Assembly (NCBI GenBank): GCA_902801625.1
Contig: CADCJI010000004.1
Coordinates: 1 to 64,000, forward strand
Length of the DNA: 64,000 bases
Source: an uncultured Bacteroidia bacterium
GTDB lineage: Bacteria > Bacteroidota > Bacteroidia > Bacteroidales > F082
Reading direction: 5' to 3'
The notes under the pieces are model-generated. The model made no database searches and was not told the origin of the DNA. It saw only the letters and a list, made by a program, of their open reading frames with translations. The position numbers and the translations under genes were made by a program. Of the stretch, positions 55,872-63,999 are shown in pieces (position 1 is the first letter of the stretch; each line of letters begins with the position of its first letter).

Positions 55872-56747
55872 TCAGAAATAGAGCCAATGCCAAACGAATT
55901 TGTCGGAAGCATTGTACTCCAATGCAGGTGTAGGCAGTTTGATGAAGCTCAATGCTCTCAGTACAGCTTTTAAATAGCGGTTTTCAACGGGTAGTTTTGC
56001 TAAGTCGATGCCTGGTGCGAGATAGAATTGCCGCACGCGCACAAAGTCGGGAGTGGGCTGTGGCTCAACCATGCCTTTGGCACCGTAGCCAAAATCAACG
56101 GTGAGCCATTCAGGAAAGTTGCTATCTGAATCCAAAAACAAATCCTTGACATTGAAGGCGGCCCAAAGTGTGATGCCGTTATAGTCTTTCAAAGACTGGC
56201 TTATCAGATTGTGGCCTAATTCTTCAGGATTGTATTGGGCATATTCGGTAGGGTGGAATGAGTATTTCAGGCTGATACGCTGTTCGTCCCAAAGCAGTTG
56301 TTGGGCGGTGTAAAGTGTGATGCCACTCACATCGGCAGCCATATCGCCCCATGAGAACCCCCAATCTTCATATCCGCCATCCATGATTTCAATGGAGGTC
56401 ATGAAAAGCAAGGAATAAGCACCGCCATAAAGGGCTGACCGTTTCGAGTCCAAGCCAGCCAAACGCATGCTTTCGTTGCCAACCAAACTGGTGTGGTAGG
56501 CTGTGGTGGCATGACAAAACTTGTCCATCTGAAGCCAGTCGCCATTGTCGTTAATGGTATGAAGGCCAACCCATTGGCAATCCTTGAACCATAGTTGATT
56601 CAATCCAACCATCAAACCCGCATATGCCACTGCCTCGGTTCCCAAAACGATTTTGGCATTGCGCCTGACGATGGAATCGGTAGGTTGTTGTGCCCATGCG
56701 GGACAAAACGACAATGCGAGAAGAATTGAAATCAGCTTGTGCTTCAT
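55872..56747 (-). CDS. DUF2279 (YfiM-like) exported protein
   Basis: The protein is 291 aa from the ATG at 56747, which begins a signal peptide ending in CPAWAQ; an earlier ATG at 56777 would add ten residues ahead of it. The family motif DKFCHATTAYHTSLVG lies at about 83-98, with EIMDGGYEDWGFSWGDMAAD downstream. Such proteins are membrane-attached and poorly understood. The next gene upstream on this strand is the phosphohexomutase, with which it is probably co-transcribed. Confidence 0.75.
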   Translation of the reverse strand: MKHKLISILLALSFCPAWAQQPTDSIVRRNAKIVLGTEAVAYAGLMVGLNQLWFKDCQWVGLHTINDNGDWLQMDKFCHATTAYHTSLVGNESMRLAGLDSKRSALYGGAYSLLFMTSIEIMDGGYEDWGFSWGDMAADVSGITLYTAQQLLWDEQRISLKYSFHPTEYAQYNPEELGHNLISQSLKDYNGITLWAAFNVKDLFLDSDSNFPEWLTVDFGYGAKGMVEPQPTPDFVRVRQFYLAPGIDLAKLPVENRYLKAVLRALSFIKLPTPALEYNASDKFVWHWLYF

Positions 56748-56780
56748 TTGCCCAATCCCTCTTCGAGGGAGCATCATTGG

Positions 56781-58124
56781 TTATTCGAATTTGTGAATAA
56801 TTCCCGTCACTGTGTCGATGATTTCCTTCAGTTTGGCCTCACTTTTGGCCTCGCAAAGGAAACGCAGATACGGCTCGGTATTGGAAGGCCTTATGTTGAG
56901 CCACCAATTGGGGTAATCGAGGCGGTAACCGTCAAAATCGAGGAAACGCTCCGGCTTTTCGATTTGGGTGAAATGGTCTTTGACGGCATCCATAGCCTCT
57001 TGTTTGCGCTCAATCTTGAAGTTGATTTCGCCCGAATTATAATAAGGTGAGATTTCGTCAATCATTTGGCTCATGGTCTTGCCTTCTTTCTTGCACTCGG
57101 CTAACAGACGAAGCACGATGGAGGCGGCTAATAGGGCAGAGTCAGAATAATAGAAGTCGCGGAAATAGTAGTGACCAGCCAACTCGCCTCCATAGCAACC
57201 GTCCAACTCACGGAGTTTCAATGCGGCGTAGGCACGACCCACACGCCAAGTCTCCACCTTGGCTTGGTAGCGGTCGAGGTATTCCTGGATGGCACGCGAG
57301 CTGCGGATGTCCTGCAAAACAATGCCTTTTTGTTTTTGTTCTCCAATGAAATAGTCGCCCAAGAAAGCAATGATGAGGTCGGGGCTGATGAAACGGCCTT
57401 TTTCATCGATGAAGGTAATGCGGTCGGCATCGCCGTCGAAGAGCAGACCGATATCGCATCCCTCTTTCTTCACCAAGGCCTTGATTTGCTCTTGCGCATT
57501 GGCTTCCAAAGGATTGGGTTCATGGTTGGGGAAGTTGCCGTCTAAGCTGTCGTTGATGTAGTGCGCCTCGCCAATGAGCTCGTGGACAAAGATGGACGAC
57601 ATGCCATTGCTGCAATCCACGGCGATGTTGAGATTGTCGTGCGGTCCCACAAACTGCTTCTGGAAGGCCAAGTAGTCGGCATAGACATTCTTTTCGCGAA
57701 TGATGCCTTTTTTCTCACAGGGCACGGTGGCTTTATTGCTCGCCACAAGAGCTTCAAGTCGGTTCAAACCGGTATCGTAGCCCACGGGAAGAGCATCCTT
57801 GGCCGAAATCTTGAGCCCATTGTGATGCTTAGGATTGTGCGAGGCCGTGATTTGGATGGATGCGCCATAGCCGTATCTGGCCGTCGACCAATAGACCAAT
57901 GGCGTAGTGGAAAGGCCGATGAAGTCGACATTTTTGCCACGATCGGTGAGTCCACGGGTGAGATTATCAAAGAGCGTGGGCGATGAGAGGCGCATGTCGC
58001 GTCCCACGAGATAGGTGTCGGTGTCGAGTACATCAGGCAGGAAATAGCCGATGCGGTAGGCGATGGTTTCATTAAGGTCAGTGCCCCATTCACCACGGAT
58101 GTCGTATGCTTTGAATGCTTTCAT
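56781..58124 (-). CDS. Phosphomannomutase/phosphoglucomutase
   Basis: The protein is 447 aa. It is an alpha-D-phosphohexomutase with all four motifs: the phosphoserine loop ITASHNPKHHNG, the metal loop DGDADRITF, the sugar-binding loop GELAGHYYF, and the phosphate-binding RPSNTEPYLRF. It interconverts hexose-6- and hexose-1-phosphates for polysaccharide and LPS synthesis. ManB-type and Pgm-type members cannot be told apart here. Confidence 0.9.
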   Translation of the reverse strand: MKAFKAYDIRGEWGTDLNETIAYRIGYFLPDVLDTDTYLVGRDMRLSSPTLFDNLTRGLTDRGKNVDFIGLSTTPLVYWSTARYGYGASIQITASHNPKHHNGLKISAKDALPVGYDTGLNRLEALVASNKATVPCEKKGIIREKNVYADYLAFQKQFVGPHDNLNIAVDCSNGMSSIFVHELIGEAHYINDSLDGNFPNHEPNPLEANAQEQIKALVKKEGCDIGLLFDGDADRITFIDEKGRFISPDLIIAFLGDYFIGEQKQKGIVLQDIRSSRAIQEYLDRYQAKVETWRVGRAYAALKLRELDGCYGGELAGHYYFRDFYYSDSALLAASIVLRLLAECKKEGKTMSQMIDEISPYYNSGEINFKIERKQEAMDAVKDHFTQIEKPERFLDFDGYRLDYPNWWLNIRPSNTEPYLRFLCEAKSEAKLKEIIDTVTGIIHKFE

Positions 58125-58129
58125 TTTAT

Positions 58130-58166
58130 CAGTTGTTTAGTTGTTCAGTTATTCAGTTGTTCAGTT
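58130..58166. repeat. Tandem octamer repeat AGTTGTTC/AGTTATTC, second cluster
   Basis: The same units and strand as at 20338-20382, with one changed unit (AGTTGTTT). Two further repeat families follow directly (58178-58210 and 58221-58249). Confidence 0.75.
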
Positions 58167-58177
58167 AAAGCAGGTTT

Positions 58178-58210
58178 CTGAGTACTGAGCTTGACGAAGT
58201 ATCGAAGCAC
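58178..58210. repeat. Repeat CTGAGTACTGAG...CGAAGTATCGAAGCAC (copy 2)
   Basis: The second copy of the block at 53952-53984, with C for T and A for T at two sites. It sits next to other repeat families. Confidence 0.75.
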
Positions 58211-58220
58211 CGTCATTTTA

Positions 58221-58249
58221 GGTCGGCCCTTCGACGGGCTCAGGGGCCT
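58221..58249. repeat. REP-like repeat, inverted copy of 132-157
   Basis: GTCGGCCCTTCGACGGGCTC then AGGGGCC. The reverse complement differs from 132-157 at two positions over 26 nt. Confidence 0.7.
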
Positions 58250-58252
58250 CAG

Positions 58253-59356
58253 CTATTTTATTCCTCTTTGATTCAACGCTTGTTGATACTTTGCTGCATT
58301 GCGGTTGTGCTCGGCCAGGGTCTTGGCGAAGTTGTGGTAGCCCGAGAAATCCTCCTTGGCGCAGAAGTAGAAGTAATGGTGGTCTTCGGCGTTCAGCACA
58401 GCCTTGATGGCAGCGAGGGACGGGATGCAGATGGGTCCGGGCGGTAGACCAGGATATTTGTATGTGTTATAGGGTGATTCGATTTCCTTGTGACGGTCAA
58501 GCACGCGCTTGATGGTAAAGTCGTTCCAGGCGAAGACAAGGGTGGGATCGGCTTGCAACAGCCAATTGTTTTTCAGACGGTTGAGGTAGACGCCAGCCAC
58601 GCGAGGCATCTCATCGCTCATGTTGGTTTCCTTATTGACAATAGAGGCCAAGGTGCTCACTTGTACGGGCGTCAAGCCCTTGGATTGTGCTTGCTGCTTG
58701 CGCTCTTCGTTCCAGAACTTGTTGTATTCTTGGAACATACGATTCACAAAGCCTTCAGCATCGGTGTTCCAATAAAACTCATAGGTGTCGGGGAGGAAGA
58801 GGGCAGGGATGGTGTAGTTGTTGAAGCCCAATTGCTTGATATATTCCTGATTGTGAAGCCGATTGGATAGGGAAGTGGAGTCAGTTTCGATTTGGGATGC
58901 GATGCGGCCTGCCAATTGATTCACATCTCTCATATTATTGAAGGTGACCTTCACAGGTGTTTGCAGTCCACCGCGCAGCATATTGACCAGTTGGTTGTTA
59001 GTCATGCCGTTTTTCAACATGTAGTGGCCAGGATGGATGTTGGCGGGCAAGTCTTTCTTCTCCGCCAACCAATCGAAGCCCTTCTCGTTGACGATGCAAT
59101 GCGTTTCCGCCAAGAGGGATTTCACTTGGTCATAATTGGAGCCTGTCGGGATGAATAGCTCGATAGGTTGTCCGTCCGTGGTCTTTACATTGGGCGACAT
59201 AACGGTTTTGTAGCCCCAGTAGCCGAACGCTAAGGCAAAAATCAGCAGGATAATGAGCACAAGCCATATCGTGCGCCGTGTGCTTTTGCCGTTTTTCTTT
59301 TTGCCGCTTTTGCGCGGTTTTTTCTCGTTGGGAAGTTTTGTTTCTATTTTGACCAT
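58253..59356 (-). CDS. mltG: Endolytic murein transglycosylase MltG
   Basis: The protein is 367 aa from the ATG at 59356; a TTG at 59386 is unlikely. A basic N-terminus (KKPRKSGKKKNGKSTRR) is followed by one membrane helix (TIWLVLIILLIFALAFGYWG). A LysM-like part comes next, and then the YceG domain with the catalytic Glu in ASIVNKETNMSDEMPRVAGV, YLNRLKNNWLLQADPTLVFA and YKYPGLPPGPICIPSL. It cuts nascent glycan strands in the periplasm and so limits their length. Confidence 0.92.
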   Translation of the reverse strand: MVKIETKLPNEKKPRKSGKKKNGKSTRRTIWLVLIILLIFALAFGYWGYKTVMSPNVKTTDGQPIELFIPTGSNYDQVKSLLAETHCIVNEKGFDWLAEKKDLPANIHPGHYMLKNGMTNNQLVNMLRGGLQTPVKVTFNNMRDVNQLAGRIASQIETDSTSLSNRLHNQEYIKQLGFNNYTIPALFLPDTYEFYWNTDAEGFVNRMFQEYNKFWNEERKQQAQSKGLTPVQVSTLASIVNKETNMSDEMPRVAGVYLNRLKNNWLLQADPTLVFAWNDFTIKRVLDRHKEIESPYNTYKYPGLPPGPICIPSLAAIKAVLNAEDHHYFYFCAKEDFSGYHNFAKTLAEHNRNAAKYQQALNQRGIK

Positions 59357-59401
59357 TTGTGTACTTGTTCTTATATAATGTTTCAAATTCCGTAAGAGTT
59401 G

Positions 59402-59430
59402 TTCCCCCTTGAAAGGGGGTTAGGGGGATT
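59402..59430 (-). repeat. G/C-rich palindromic repeat (right partner of 59900-59928)
   Basis: On the minus strand it reads AATCCCCCTAACCCCCTTTC followed by AAGGGGGAA. It is 16 nt past the stop of the GNAT-DUF559 gene, in opposite orientation to the copy at 59900-59928. Confidence 0.75.
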
Positions 59431-59446
59431 CAAAGATGCTTTCTCC

Positions 59447-60550
59447 TCATTTTGTAATTGATAAAACTTGATTCATAATACTCTTAGCAACATGTTCAGA
59501 ATCCTTTCTCACCTCGCTGTCCAACACTCTAACAACTTTCAATCCTAATACTTGCATTTGTCGATCTCTTTCCTTGTCATATTTTTGAGCCTCTTCATTA
59601 AAATGTGAAGCTCCATCTATCTCAATAACTAAGTCAAGTTCTTTGCAATAAAAATCTGCTATATAGTTTAGTATGGGTTTCTGTCGATTAAATGTATAGC
59701 CAGTTCGTTTACCTTTCAATTGATTCCATAATAGCTTTTCCGACAACTGACAATCATTGCGCAAATTGCGACTTCGTTGTTTTAGATTTGGATTGTATGG
59801 AAGATTATATGGTACAAATATTAAGTTATCTGTTTGTATCCCGTCTTGTTGAAGATAGTCAGGAGTGAAAATCGAGAATCGGTCGGTTGGGGTAGGTTTA
59901 ATCCCCCCAGCCCCCTTTAAATGGGGAGTGGCTTTAAGGTTTATTTGGGACATCAATTGATACTCTAAAACATCCAAATACCCTTCATCCGTCTTCAACC
60001 AGTCTTTCCGTCTTCCACATAATTCAAACCCTTGGCCGACAAACAATTGCTGGCTTTCCAAATTGGTCTCATCTATGGAACAATACACTTGGTGCAGCAT
60101 GACATCGTGGAAAAGGTACTCAATGCACAAGGCCAAAGCAGCCTTGGCATAGCCTTGTTGGCGGTGTTCCTTGTCTATGAGAATGCCCAAGCCCGCCCGT
60201 TGGTTGATGCCGTCATAGTCGAAGATGTCGATGCAACCGATGGTCTCTCCGCTTTCGGTCAAGTCGATCATCAGGCGAAGTTGCTTGTTGCTGAACAAGT
60301 CATTATTGCTCAAAAGGAATTGCTCAATCTGGAAACGGGTGTAGGGCACGTGCGTCCCACTGACCCGCCAGATGTCGCGGTCGTTCTCCCAAAGGAAAAT
60401 CTGTCCGGCATCTTCGGGCTCGGCGCAACGGAGCATTATCGTGTCATTCTTGATGAACATTTTGTCCAATTCGTTGAAAATACCACTTTTCCATGCAGGC
60501 TGGCACATAATTTGATTGGCATAGCCCGCTGAAATCGTCGGATTCGACAT
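59447..60550 (-). CDS. Fusion of GNAT acetyltransferase and DUF559 nuclease-like domain
   Basis: The protein is 367 aa from the ATG at 60550; the frame upstream lies before the promoter. Residues 38-200 are a GNAT acetyltransferase with the acetyl-CoA loop HRQQGYAKAA (129-138) and the C-terminal FVGQGFELCGRRKDW. Residues 201-250 are a low-complexity linker. Residues about 253-360 match DUF559, a restriction-endonuclease-like (PD-(D/E)xK-type) fold: LSEKLLWNQLKG, TFNRQKPILNYIADFYCKEL with Asp299, LDLVIEIDGASH with Glu310 and Asp312, and LKVVRVLDSEV. Repeat 59900-59928 codes for linker residues 208-217 and an inverted copy lies just past the stop. The GNAT may be a complete enzyme onto which the DUF559 module was added. 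Confidence 0.82.
   Translation of the reverse strand: MSNPTISAGYANQIMCQPAWKSGIFNELDKMFIKNDTIMLRCAEPEDAGQIFLWENDRDIWRVSGTHVPYTRFQIEQFLLSNNDLFSNKQLRLMIDLTESGETIGCIDIFDYDGINQRAGLGILIDKEHRQQGYAKAALALCIEYLFHDVMLHQVYCSIDETNLESQQLFVGQGFELCGRRKDWLKTDEGYLDVLEYQLMSQINLKATPHLKGAGGIKPTPTDRFSIFTPDYLQQDGIQTDNLIFVPYNLPYNPNLKQRSRNLRNDCQLSEKLLWNQLKGKRTGYTFNRQKPILNYIADFYCKELDLVIEIDGASHFNEEAQKYDKERDRQMQVLGLKVVRVLDSEVRKDSEHVAKSIMNQVLSITK
59900..59928 (+). repeat. G/C-rich palindromic repeat within the GNAT-DUF559 linker
   Basis: AATCCCCCCAGCCCCCTTTA followed by AATGGGGAG. About five changes separate it from the reverse complement of 59402-59430. It falls precisely at the junction of the two domains. Confidence 0.75.
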
Positions 60551-60564
60551 AGTCAAATTTTCGA

Positions 60565-60572
60565 CAAAAATA
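60565..60572 (-). promoter_or_regulatory. -7 box (TATTTTTG, minus) for the GNAT-DUF559 gene
   Basis: A TAnnTTTG match on the minus strand, 14 nt before the ATG at 60550. Confidence 0.55.
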
Positions 60573-60653
60573 CACTTTTCAGTGCAATAAAGGTTGAAAA
60601 AAAGCATTAATGAAACTATAAAACAGAAAAAGAAACCATAAAATTGAGACAAG

Positions 60654-62129
60654 ATGAGAAAAGTGAGTTTGATGTTGATGCTTGCCGGACTGCTGATGGC
60701 AACATCATGTGATGCCATGCTTAACAAAGCGAAAGAGAACGAGAACCAAAAAGAACAGGAACAACTGCAAGAGGAAAGCGTCTCGCAAGTTGAACAAGTT
60801 CAACCCCGTGTACAACGGACGGCTTTTGTGCCTACTGAGAACACTCCCGACTTCGTCAATGCTGCCGAAAACAGTGTCGACGCAGTGGTGCATATCATGA
60901 CCAAAGTGGTGAGACAAAGCAACACCTACGAGGACTTCTTCGGTGCCTTGCTTGGCCAAATCTATGGCTACCCAGGGCAGACGCGCAACAACACGATGGT
61001 GGCCTACGGTTCCGGTGTGGTACTGACCCCTGACGGCTATATCGTCACCAACAACCACGTCGTGGAAGGTGCCGATGAAGTGGAGGTCACCTTTAATAAT
61101 AAGGTGAAGAAGACCGCCACCATCATCGGAACTGACCCAACCACCGACTTGGCCCTCATCAAGGTGGAAGCATCCGACTTGCACTTCCTTACCTTCGGCG
61201 ACTCCGACAATGTCCGCATTGGCGAATGGGTGCTTGCTGTGGGTAATCCTTTCAACCTGACCTCTACCGTAACGGCGGGTATTGTCAGCGCCAAAGCTCG
61301 TAACCTTAGCATTTTGGGCGAAGGTACTTCGGTTGAGTCGTTCATCCAGACTGATGCTGCTGTCAACCCAGGTAATAGTGGTGGTGCCTTGGTGAACACT
61401 AAAGGTGAGCTGATTGGCATCAACGCAGCCATCGCCTCGCATACGGGTTCCTACGAAGGCTATTCCTTCGCCATCCCGTCCAACATCGTCCGCAAGGTGG
61501 TCGACGACTTGCTGCTCTATGGCACAGCCCAACGTGGCTATCTCGGAGTGCAGATCGCTGAACTCACCCAAGAATTAGCCCAAAAGGAAGGCTTGGAAAA
61601 CATTGAAGGCGTGTATGTTGGCGAGGTTACCGAAGGCGGCGCTGCCAAATTGGCAGGCTTGAAAGACGGTGATGTGATCACAGCCATCAACGGCAAGAAG
61701 GTGAATTCCACGACACAACTCAAGGAAAACATCGGACAATACCGTCCTGGCGACAAGGTGGATGTCGAGGTGAACCGTCAAGGCCATCACCATCATTATG
61801 AGCTGACCCTGCTGAATGAAGCCGGCAATGTGGATCTGGTCAAGAATGGCGAGGCTTTCTACAACTCGGAGTTTGGCTTGATGCTGCAACCCATCAATCA
61901 AAACGACATGGGCCGACTGAACATCAAGAACGGCCTGAAAATTGTCGAAATACGCGAAGGCCGCTTCATGAACTCGGGTGTGCCGGTAGACTTTGTCATC
62001 ACCAAGGTGAACGGCTATGCCGTGAACAACAAGACCGACCTTGAAAATGCGCTGAAGAATGCCCGTTCGCGCCGCACAACCATCGAAGGTGTCTTCCCGA
62101 ACGGCATGACGGGATCGTTCTACTACTAA
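60654..62129 (+). CDS. HtrA/Do-type serine protease, lipoprotein form
   Basis: The protein is 491 aa. The signal peptide ends in LMATSC with Cys19 as lipid site, which is unusual because most DegP/DegQ proteins are soluble. A charged, Gln/Glu-rich linker (about 25-50) follows. The trypsin-like domain has the catalytic triad His135 (TNNHVV), Asp165 (TTDLAL) and Ser242 (NPGNSGGALV). The first PDZ domain is at about 290-380 (RGYLGVQIAELT, AAKLAGLKDGDVITAINGKK). A second, shorter PDZ is at about 400-491. It removes damaged proteins in the periplasm. I do not assign DegP or DegQ. Confidence 0.9.
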   Translation: MRKVSLMLMLAGLLMATSCDAMLNKAKENENQKEQEQLQEESVSQVEQVQPRVQRTAFVPTENTPDFVNAAENSVDAVVHIMTKVVRQSNTYEDFFGALLGQIYGYPGQTRNNTMVAYGSGVVLTPDGYIVTNNHVVEGADEVEVTFNNKVKKTATIIGTDPTTDLALIKVEASDLHFLTFGDSDNVRIGEWVLAVGNPFNLTSTVTAGIVSAKARNLSILGEGTSVESFIQTDAAVNPGNSGGALVNTKGELIGINAAIASHTGSYEGYSFAIPSNIVRKVVDDLLLYGTAQRGYLGVQIAELTQELAQKEGLENIEGVYVGEVTEGGAAKLAGLKDGDVITAINGKKVNSTTQLKENIGQYRPGDKVDVEVNRQGHHHHYELTLLNEAGNVDLVKNGEAFYNSEFGLMLQPINQNDMGRLNIKNGLKIVEIREGRFMNSGVPVDFVITKVNGYAVNNKTDLENALKNARSRRTTIEGVFPNGMTGSFYY

Positions 62130-62178
62130 GTAAATGAGCGAGATTAAATCGCTTAAAAGACTTGAAGCTATGTGACAA

Positions 62179-62237
62179 TGACTATGACCGCTTCAACGAA
62201 AGTGAAAGCAGTCATAGTCAAGGTCCCTGGTCATAGT
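62179..62237 (+). promoter_or_regulatory. Two mutually exclusive hairpins in the rpoD upstream gap
   Basis: This lies in the 321-nt gap between the protease and rpoD. TGACTATGACCGCTT (62179-62193) pairs with AAAGCAGTCATAGTCA (62205-62220), with one mismatch/bulge. ACTATGACC (62181-62189) can instead pair perfectly with GGTCATAGT (62229-62237). No T run follows either one. The rest of the gap is AT-rich, with no clear TAnnTTTG box and no gene. Confidence 0.45.
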
Positions 62238-62450
62238 AGGAAAAACAAAAATCAAAAATGATGTAGTTTTTCCTTGAAAGACAGAGATTTCGGTACGATT
62301 TTTGATAGTATTTAATTTTTGGACTTGAGAGAAGTCGGCTGGTGTTGGCTTATCCCAAATCTGAAAGATTATGCAAAAAAACAGGAGATTGGCATGAAGA
62401 GAGAAGATGTAAAAAACAACGATGTAAAACAATAATTAAGATTACGAAAA

Positions 62451-63317
62451 ATGAGACAACTGAAAATTTCAAAGCAAATCACCAACCGCAATGCCGGTAC
62501 TTTGGACAAGTATCTGGCTGACATTGCAAAGGAGGCGTTGCTGACCACCGACGAGGAAGTCGAGTTGGCGCAGCGCATCAAAGCGGGCGACCAGGTCGCA
62601 TTGGACAAGCTGGTCAGGGCCAACCTACGATTTGTCGTTTCGGTGGCCAAACAGTATCAGAACCAAGGTCTTAGCTTGCAAGACCTGATTAATGAGGGCA
62701 ATTTGGGTTTGGTGAAAGCCGCCCAGCGTTTCGATGAGACCAGAGGCTTCAAGTTTATCTCGTATGCCGTATGGTGGATTCGTCAGAGCATCTTGCAGGC
62801 CGTGGCCGAACAGGCACGCATCATCCGTCTGCCCATGAACCAAGTAGGCGCTTTGGCGAAGGTGAAGAAGGCCGTTTCCTTGTTGGAGCAGAGGCTGGAA
62901 CGCCGTCCTACCATCAAGGAGATTGCCGACGAGATCAATATGCCTGAAGACAAGGTGGAACAGCTGATGAACCTCAACTCGCGTACCGTGTCGACCGACG
63001 CGCCTTTGGACGATGAAGACGATGCCAACTTCTTGGATGTCTTTGTCGCCGATGATGAAGTGAAGACCGATGCTGCCGTGGAGCAGGAATCGACCAGCAA
63101 CGCCATCCGCAACTCGCTCGACATGCTCAACGAGAAGGAACGTACCATCATCAGCATGTACTTCGGCCTCGGCACTTCGCGTGAGTATTCCTTGGAAGAA
63201 ATCGCCATGAAGCTCGACATCTCGCGTGAGCGCACCCGTCAGCTTCGCGACCGTGCACTGAAACGTCTGAAGACGGAGCCCAACTCTCCACTTTACCAGA
63301 TGTACATGAACCAATGA
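62451..63317 (+). CDS. rpoD: Primary sigma factor RpoD/SigA
   Basis: The protein is 288 aa, the short Bacteroidota form. It lacks region 1.1 and begins MRQLKISKQITNR. Region 1.2 is LDKYLADIAKEALLT, region 2 contains LVRANLRFVVSVAKQYQNQG then FDETRGFKFISYAVWWIRQS, region 3 has LPMNQVGALAKVKKAVSLLE, and region 4 has GTSREYSLEEIAMKLDISRE and RTRQLRDRALKRL. It directs RNA polymerase to the TTG/TAnnTTTG promoters seen throughout. A strong terminator follows it. Confidence 0.95.
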   Translation: MRQLKISKQITNRNAGTLDKYLADIAKEALLTTDEEVELAQRIKAGDQVALDKLVRANLRFVVSVAKQYQNQGLSLQDLINEGNLGLVKAAQRFDETRGFKFISYAVWWIRQSILQAVAEQARIIRLPMNQVGALAKVKKAVSLLEQRLERRPTIKEIADEINMPEDKVEQLMNLNSRTVSTDAPLDDEDDANFLDVFVADDEVKTDAAVEQESTSNAIRNSLDMLNEKERTIISMYFGLGTSREYSLEEIAMKLDISRERTRQLRDRALKRLKTEPNSPLYQMYMNQ

Positions 63318-63368
63318 AAAATGACCGCCTATAGATTCCCGAGGGAATGACATAGGCGGTCATTTTTT
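63316..63368 (+). terminator. Nested hairpin terminator of rpoD (shared design, copy 2)
   Basis: ATGACCGCCTAT (63321-63332) pairs with ATAGGCGGTCAT (63352-63363), extended by A4/T4 or more. The inner palindrome is TTCCCGAGGGAA. A T6 run follows the stem. Confidence 0.88.
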
Positions 63369-63386
63369 ATATTTCAACTTTTTTCA

Positions 63387-63394
63387 TATTTTTG
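63387..63394 (+). promoter_or_regulatory. -7 box (TATTTTTG) for sodB
   Basis: A TAnnTTTG match followed by C, 26 nt before the sodB ATG at 63421. Confidence 0.6.
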
Positions 63395-63420
63395 CAGTCA
63401 AATCACTAAAACGACATCAT

Positions 63421-63999
63421 ATGAAATACGAACTCATCAAATTGCCCTATGAGGCAAACGCTTTGGAACCTGTCATCAGCAAAGAGACTCTGGGATTCCA
63501 CCACGGCAAACACTTGAACGCCTATGTCAACAACCTGAATGCGGCCATCGAAGGCACAAAATACGAAGAGATGCCTTTGGAGGAAATCGTGAAGACCGCC
63601 GATGGTGGCGTGTTCAACAACGCTGGCCAGATTTTAAACCACAACTTGTATTTCACACAGTTCCGCGCTCCGAAAGCCGACAACAAGCCAACAGGGGTGA
63701 TTGCCGAGTGGATCGACCAACAGTTCGGCTCATTCGACGCCTTCAAGGAGGAATTCACGAAGAAAGGCGCTACCTTGTTTGGCTCAGGCTGGGTGTGGCT
63801 CTCCGTCGACAAAGACGGCAAACTGCAAATCACGCAGGAGACCAATGCTGGCAACCCCGTACAACGAGGTTTCAAGCCCTTGTTGACCTTTGATGTTTGG
63901 GAACATGCCTATTACATCGACTACCAGAACCGACGTCCCGACCATTTGAATGCTTTGTGGCAAATCATCAATTGGGATGTGGTGAACGAAAGACTCTAA
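63421..63999 (+). CDS. sodB: Superoxide dismutase (Fe/Mn)
   Basis: The protein is 192 aa and complete. The metal ligands are His27 (GFHHGKH), His74 (LNHNLYF), Asp158 and His162 (TFDVWEHAYYIDYQN). The motif GSGWVWL is present. GQILNHNLYF reads as a Fe-type pattern, with Gln70 close to the metal, so iron is the likely metal (cambialistic use is possible in this phylum). It removes superoxide in the cytoplasm. Confidence 0.93.
   Translation: MKYELIKLPYEANALEPVISKETLGFHHGKHLNAYVNNLNAAIEGTKYEEMPLEEIVKTADGGVFNNAGQILNHNLYFTQFRAPKADNKPTGVIAEWIDQQFGSFDAFKEEFTKKGATLFGSGWVWLSVDKDGKLQITQETNAGNPVQRGFKPLLTFDVWEHAYYIDYQNRRPDHLNALWQIINWDVVNERL

Noticed and set aside
60705..61571. Minus-strand open frame of 288 codons opposite the HtrA gene
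   Set aside because: It is antisense to a gene with an intact catalytic triad and has no independent support.
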